From NCBI GenBank assembly GCA_040437565.1, contig JBDOQK010000015.1:496001-560000 (forward strand): 64,000 nt of DNA, in the 5' to 3' direction. The DNA is from Albugo candida. Lineage: Eukaryota > Oomycota > Peronosporomycetes > Albuginales. A program made the translations under genes and the position numbers. This document shows positions 58,901 to 64,000 of the stretch, in pieces (position 1 is the first letter of the stretch; each line of letters begins with the position of its first letter). Below the pieces are notes generated by a model. That model searched no databases. It was not told the origin of the DNA and saw nothing but the letters and a program-made list of their open reading frames with translations.

Positions 58901-59833
58901 TATGGGCGGATATCCTTTCTCGCTGACTAGAGGCACCAGATGAGCTCAAGTCGATAAGAAGGTTGAGCAGAACTCGAACTTCCGTCTCCGACCAGTACTA
59001 TCCTATTTATCCATTGGGAGCAGTAAACATGACCCTGCCAACATATGAAGTTATAGAGAAGATGCAGAAGACATATTATCCCGGTGGAGTTGTCGGTTTA
59101 AAATTTGCAAGTTGAAACAAGTTTGTGAGAAAGAGGGACTTACATGGATCCTCAATCAAGATGTGGAAGTCACTACTCGGCAACTGATTATTGGACACCA
59201 TTGTGTTGCAGGACATGGGGAGTCAAAGTCTATTTCATTGTGCTGGGAAGAAAGTTCTGGACACGTTAGCTTCTAGACAAGTGCAAAGAATTTTGTGGAA
59301 ACGTTTTATAATTTCTCAAACCAAGGGAGGAAAAATCATACCGATACCGTGAAGCACTGTACATGGACATCCCAAAACGGAACTATAGATTACATTGAGA
59401 CTATTACTTCGTTGGTCAATCGTGCAATGGGGATCAATGGGTGCTTGTATTGAAAGATGCTTCCTTTCATTATTGTTTATTGCGTACTTTTGACAATCCG
59501 AGTGCTGAACATGCTGTTTCGTGCATGCTGGAATGGAATTCGTTGTTTGGGATGCCAAGAATATGGGTCAGCAATAGTGGAACTCGTTTCAAAAACGAAG
59601 TGATCACTGATCTCGCTCGTTTCACCGGATCCTCATGCGAACATATTCTTGCGTATTGTCACTGGAAAAGCGGAAGTGTAGAGAGCGTCAATAGTGATTT
59701 ACTTCAAGTGCTGAGGGCTATGGTAGCAGAAATAAACTGGATATGAAGAAGTGGCCTGATATTATCTCGAGTGTTATGGAAAAATTGAACCAGACTCCTT
59801 GTCAATCCCTCGGTGGAAGAAGTGCTATTGGAT

Positions 59834-60061
59834 TGTCAAGGATTTCATCACACTATTTATCCGGTTTGTTAACTACCTTCCTTATCCTATCATGAGTCCC
59901 TGACCGTGTGAATATCACTTAAGTCTGACTTCAAACCTAGGGAGGCAGATATTTTCCAAGCTTATTGCTTGGGTGGGCTCAAACCGCTGCCCACACTGCC
60001 GGGAATCGAACTAACGACCTCCGGCAGGGGGTCCGTGCGCTCAAGTGCTTAACCGACTGAG
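59834..60061 (-). mobile_element. tRNA-derived SINE, second copy, nested in gypsy element
   Basis: Matches the SINE at 49257-49749 from TGTCAAGGATTTCAT through the A- and B-box region (CGAACTAACGACCTCCGGCA, AACCGACTGAG), with scattered differences. The head is cut by the N gap 60062-60161, so the target duplication cannot be checked. Confidence 0.75.
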
Positions 60062-60161
60062 NNNNNNNNNNNNNNNNNNNNNNNNNNNNNNNNNNNNNNN
60101 NNNNNNNNNNNNNNNNNNNNNNNNNNNNNNNNNNNNNNNNNNNNNNNNNNNNNNNNNNNNN

Positions 60162-60312
60162 GCTGTGGGGGAACCCTCCGTTTAGGCTTAGACTAATTAG
60201 TTTAGTCAACTGAGAACCTGGAAAAAATACATAATTTTGCTTTTATATTGTTACGTAGTGTTTCCGAATTATTTCAGCCTTCTGATCACGGGCCTCGAGT
60301 AGTCTAATCCGG
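60162..60312 (+). repeat. 3' LTR of gypsy element (partial)
   Basis: Begins at the N gap and ends about AGTCTAATCCGG. Aligns to the 5' LTR from GCTGTGGG onward. Confidence 0.6.
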
Positions 60313-61541
60313 TTGAAATGTCCAGCGTGATGTTGCCATTGAATCGAAGTAAATCGATGTATATGGTAGTCATGATAACAGCTCCAGTACGAGTGGCAAT
60401 ATTTTACATCGGTGAAAAACCATAGTTAGCGGTAGCAGATAATCCGGTCGAGAAGTTTGCACATGCTTGTAAGTGGATGGAGGGTGTGTAGCAAGGGTCA
60501 GAGCCTCTATCGACTATCAATCAGAGACACGAAACTAGTTGAGCTTGATGCCACGACGCATTTCTTATCAAAGTCGACTGCATTCTTGTCCATAGGTATA
60601 ATCCGGCACGAGGAGACTATGGGATCTTGATCACTTCGGCTCCAGGTTGACGTGAAACGGTCCGACGATTTACAACAAAGAGATCGTTGTATTAAGGTAA
60701 ACCGGTCTCTTGGAACATCGAAAGCTTTAAAATATGGAGATGCGTAAGGCACAAGCAATCCATCGTGTGGCCCCCATTTTGAATCCGGCGTAAATTAATT
60801 GTTTGGTTGCTGGGGATGATATAACACGAAGTGTTGTGACTAATATCTCTATTGGAAACGCGTGATTGATTTATGTCATGCATTGAGTGCCAATTCGAAA
60901 GGTGGAAGATACTTCTCGCAGCTCTGAGATTGAATGGGTGAAAAGATGCATCCGACTCGACCGGACCACAACTTTTCACTATTACCTTCCACCCTAGTCC
61001 AGATGAATATTATCCCAAACAACACTCGATTTGATACTGCACGTTTTCAGGTAGAAGAGTTTTGCAAATGTCTGTTTTGAACAGAATTTGGTGATAACCG
61101 GACATTTCAGTATTTATTGGCGATTCCAGCAAATAGTGCAGAAGTATCACAAGGAGGTGGCTCGGTAGTCTGGTCAATATACTTTGAGTCACCTTCAAGT
61201 GGCTGTTATAATTCTACAAGCGGTTTTAAAAATTTGATGACTCATGCGTTGCTTCCACCATGATAATGAATTGACGCTAAATATGTGTATACGCGTAGTC
61301 TTAGGTTTGTGAGATAAGAATAGTCGCGAGATCATAAACAGGAAGCAGACAACCCACGGACTATTTATGTCGTGCAAATTAAAATGCATTCAGGATAAAG
61401 AAGCGAACAGTTTATTGCTTATTCTCATCAAAAGTCGGGTCAATCTCCACTAGCTAAAGCCGTTAGAATACACAACGCGCACCTAAACATCAATTCGCAA
61501 CCTCCCATAAGGACTTCAACCGTACATATCTCAGAAAAGCA
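60313..61541. other. no recognised gene
   Basis: About 1.2 kb downstream of the gypsy element with only short frames. Confidence 0.3.
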
Positions 61542-62640
61542 CTAACTGCAGCGTCCACCAGTACATATCTTCATAAAGCACGCACTGCAGACAGCAGCCG
61601 TTACAGCAGCCGTTACAGCAGCCGTCACAACAGCAGTCACTGTCGTCATCCACAACGTATATGAAATACCAAGAGAGACAATTCTCGAAGAAAAACTCCG
61701 ATGATAATGCGAAGAACCACTCCGATGATATTCCGATGAACCGCTAGGAAGAGGTTTCGATGAACCACTCGGCCGACAATTCATACAGCCACTGTGACAA
61801 TTATACCGACAAGGAGTACGTTGGATCGAGGAGGGGNNNNNNNNNNNNNNNNNNNNNNNNNNNNNNNNNNNNNNNNNNNNNNNNNNNNNNNNNNNNNNNN
61901 NNNNNNNNNNNNNNNNNNNNNNNNNNNNNNNNNNNNAGTCACTGTCGTCATCCACAACGTATATGAAATACCAAGAGAGACAATTCTCGAAGAAAAACTC
62001 CGATGATAATGCGAAGAACCACTCCGATGATATTCCGATGAACCGCTAGGAAGAGGTTTCGATGAACCACTCGGCCGACAATTCATACAGCCACTGTGAC
62101 AATTATACCGACAAGGAGTACGTTGGATCGAGGAGGGGGCCTGAATCGGCGGTATCCCATACAAGGAGCTGCAACGAGGTGCCCGGTCACCGTTTAGCCG
62201 AGTAGTCCATCCCCGTAAGCTCTTATCCCGGCCTTTTGACTTGAACAATCGGAACGGGAAGCAGGGAATGGTCCTCTTGCTTTGACTCTTTCTGCTTTGA
62301 GGCTTTCTGATTTGACCCTTACTTCTTTGACTCTTTCTTCCTCAATTGTCGATTCTGCGTCTTGCCGAATGGTGGGATCCGCAATCCGGGGCATGGATTA
62401 TGCAATTTCGCCATCAACTTCTGACATTCCTTTTTCTCTGACGAGCCATCGGCACGTTTCCTTCCCTCATGCTTGAAACAGACCCCACACTTTGGCACGT
62501 TCTTGTGTGCAGCATGTTTTTGTGCATGAGCCTGTCCTCCGTTACATATCCCCTTCATCAGCTTGAGACAGCACAATGCACTTTTGATTACAACGGGCGA
62601 CAAAGTTCGTGATGGTTTTCCAGCGTTAGGTGGTCATCGG
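61542..62640 (-). pseudogene. cysteine-rich repeat protein, family member B (frame-broken)
   Basis: Minus strand. An N-terminal exon-like stretch from about 62640 has SALCCLKLMKGICNGG and HAAHKNVPKCGVCFKHE. The module shared with member A at 46 kb follows (GRKRADGSSEKKECQK, CPGLRIPPFGKTQNRQL). The frame then shifts relative to member A, whose ASRCDCSSDYAG corresponds here to ASRSDCSSQKAG in another frame. A downstream frame has TPCRYNCHSGCMNC, several SGSS repeats and a VTAA repeat, ending CSACFMKICTGGRCS. The N gap 61837-61936 is artificial (61635-61836 is repeated after it). It may be a pseudogene, or the shift may be real divergence handled by splicing. Confidence 0.5.
61570..61640 (-). 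repeat. 12-bp tandem repeat encoding VTAA units
   Basis: About four copies of a CAGCAGCCGTTA-like unit, read on the minus strand as (VTAA)n inside family member B. Confidence 0.6.
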
Positions 62641-64000
62641 GGATCACTCTCCGTACTGCTTTGATCCAGACCGTAAGCCTGATTGACGTTGAAGGAGTTT
62701 CCATTGCGTTCCATTCTCTTGTTGGCCAACGCGGATTTTATTTCATTCCATCGTCAGTGCTTGCTCGCAAGGGTTCTGCATCTGAATAGATGACGAAATG
62801 CAGGGTATTCGCAATTATTAATTAGGGCTTTCAATGTGGTTGTACTTGTATTTTGACTGGGAGATTTGAAGAATAAATGAATGAGTGCTCAGACGTGTGT
62901 CCAGAAAATTTCGAAGGCGATAAATTCAGCAGTAAATCCCAATTTTTGAAATTCAAGCAGGAATAGGTCGTATCGGTTGTGTAAACGTAAATTATCCCTC
63001 TCGTGATCGCTGAATTGCGCTAGGAAATGAAGCGAATTACCCGCGTATTTCGCATTTCTTCTGATACTCCTGATCGGGCCGTGTGCTCATCGAATTCAGG
63101 ACTGCTCCTATGCAGCGTGTTGAAAGGCTGAAGCGGGAAGATATTGGTTTTCGTACCATGTGCCACTTTGAGTTTGTTTAATCGGAGTCTCGTGCAGTAT
63201 GGATGAATATCATTGTTTGTCCGACCTACACTTGCTTTAAGAATCATCATTTCAAGCCAATCGAAGCCATACAAATGGATGAGTAGTCAATCAAGTTGAC
63301 AACTGGATTCATTTGATCCGCTTCTAACGGTTAAGGCTAGATGGGTTCTGGGGGATGGGCGGAGGGCTAGATTAAAAAATTGATAAACGAGTACAGGAGT
63401 GATACTGTGTAACAGTTGTGTACTGAGAGCACATGAAAGCGAGACAGCATGAAAATACCAATCGGTTGGACCGAGAAGAATTGAAAGAAAAAAAGCAGAA
63501 ACTATGTCATGAAGCAGCTGAAAAATTTGTATGACACAAGTTTGAGCGATAATATGGCATGTTTGGAACGGTTTAAAAGCAGTTGATGCAGAAACTGTAT
63601 CCGAGTTGTGCCAGTTGTGATAAAATATGCACGAGTTTTATTGACTAAATAAAGGAAGTTCTCCGCGTCCATTTTCGCTTTATTTCTAATCAACCTGATC
63701 TCACAAATTAGGCTCTTCACTTGTATCAAGGTGTGATTATCGCAAAAAACATCTGTACTGAGTCATAGAGACAGAGCATTTTACAGGATCCCAGTGGAAA
63801 GAAACGAAGGATCAAGTTGGGCTTATTTTGAAAATGAAGATCTATGAAAAGTGGAGCTCCTGGCTCTGAAGAAGTACTTGTTGTGAACAAAACAAATCTC
63901 GCGTCGGGTGCAATTGCACTGCGCAATCTAAGCCAAACTTTGACTTGTAGCGCCAATGTGATTGTCACTACTCATCGAATCCTCGACTACCTACAAACGG
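62641..64000. other. no firm gene; contains inverted duplicate of 45.7-kb flank
   Basis: A minus-strand stretch at 63020-63274 contains KVAHGTKTNIFP and SPEFDEHTARSG, whose DNA matches (inverted) the flank of family member A at about 45670-45780. Other frames (63502-63729, 63726-63968 minus) are unrecognised. Confidence 0.35.

Larger units (their letters stand above)
55640..60312 (+). mobile_element. Ty3/gypsy LTR retrotransposon, broken
   Basis: LTR sequence at about 55.64-55.98 kb and its partner at 60162-60312 flank gag-like (about 56.0-56.8 kb), protease (about 57.0-57.4 kb), reverse transcriptase and RNase H (about 57.5-58.8 kb) and integrase (about 59.2-59.75 kb) regions. Reverse transcriptase ahead of integrase indicates Ty3/gypsy. 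The coding part carries many interruptions. Two N gaps (55767-55866, 60062-60161) fall in or beside the LTRs, so the outer left border is approximate. A SINE sits near the 3' end. LTR copies differ visibly, so it is old. Confidence 0.75.

Noticed and set aside
61570-61640. CRISPR-like array
   Set aside because: Directly adjacent 12-bp units without spacers, in frame with a protein; a simple coding tandem repeat in a eukaryote.

Overview
This looks like a nuclear scaffold fragment from a zoospore-forming oomycete. An Albugo-like compact genome fits best, but the sequence itself does not prove the genus. The reasons are very short GT/AG introns (about 47-82 nt in the genes I could join), intergenic gaps of only tens of bases, a flagellar gene (DRC1), oomycete-style domain fusions (RasGAP with START), and a mix of Mutator-like, copia, gypsy and tRNA-SINE repeats. 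The scaffold carries 13 runs of exactly 100 N. At least eight of them have the same sequence on both sides, so they join overlapping contigs rather than mark missing DNA.

Layout. 0.5-2.4 kb: a decayed plus-strand gene with a bromodomain. 2.7-4.7 kb: an unrecognised minus-strand gene. 5.0-7.2 kb: a Mutator-like DNA transposon. 8.66-13.68 kb: a broken Ty1/copia element with both LTRs and a 5-bp target duplication. 13.8-15.15 kb: a decayed DDE DNA transposon. 16.1-43.0 kb: a dense host gene block with, in order, a small unknown gene (-), a guanylate-binding protein (+), ORC4 (-), a doublecortin-Ras fusion (-), a VPS9 protein (+), mitochondrial ferredoxin (-), an unknown nuclear-like protein (-), DRC1 (-), RasGAP-START (+), a RING-CH ligase (+), a TBC1D20-like RabGAP (-), a small basic protein (+) and BOP1/ERB1 (-). 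43-64 kb: repeat-rich and decayed, with a copia 3' remnant, two members of a cysteine-rich family in inverted orientation, a tRNA-derived SINE with target duplications, a decayed cohesin SMC1 gene, and a broken Ty3/gypsy element that itself carries a SINE.

Functional links. Several genes concern small GTPases: a Ras with an N-terminal doublecortin domain, a RasGAP joined to a lipid-binding START domain, a Rab5-GEF-type VPS9 protein and a Rab GAP of the TBC1D20 type. The doublecortin-Ras gene and the VPS9 gene are divergent across about 220 bp. Others are core housekeeping: ORC4 (replication origins), ferredoxin (Fe-S cluster and heme synthesis), BOP1 (60S ribosome assembly) and DRC1 (cilium beat control). 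The most novel item is the doublecortin-Ras fusion, which is supported by an in-frame canonical intron. The cysteine-rich repeat family near 46 and 62 kb is the best candidate for a lineage-specific, fast-evolving family.
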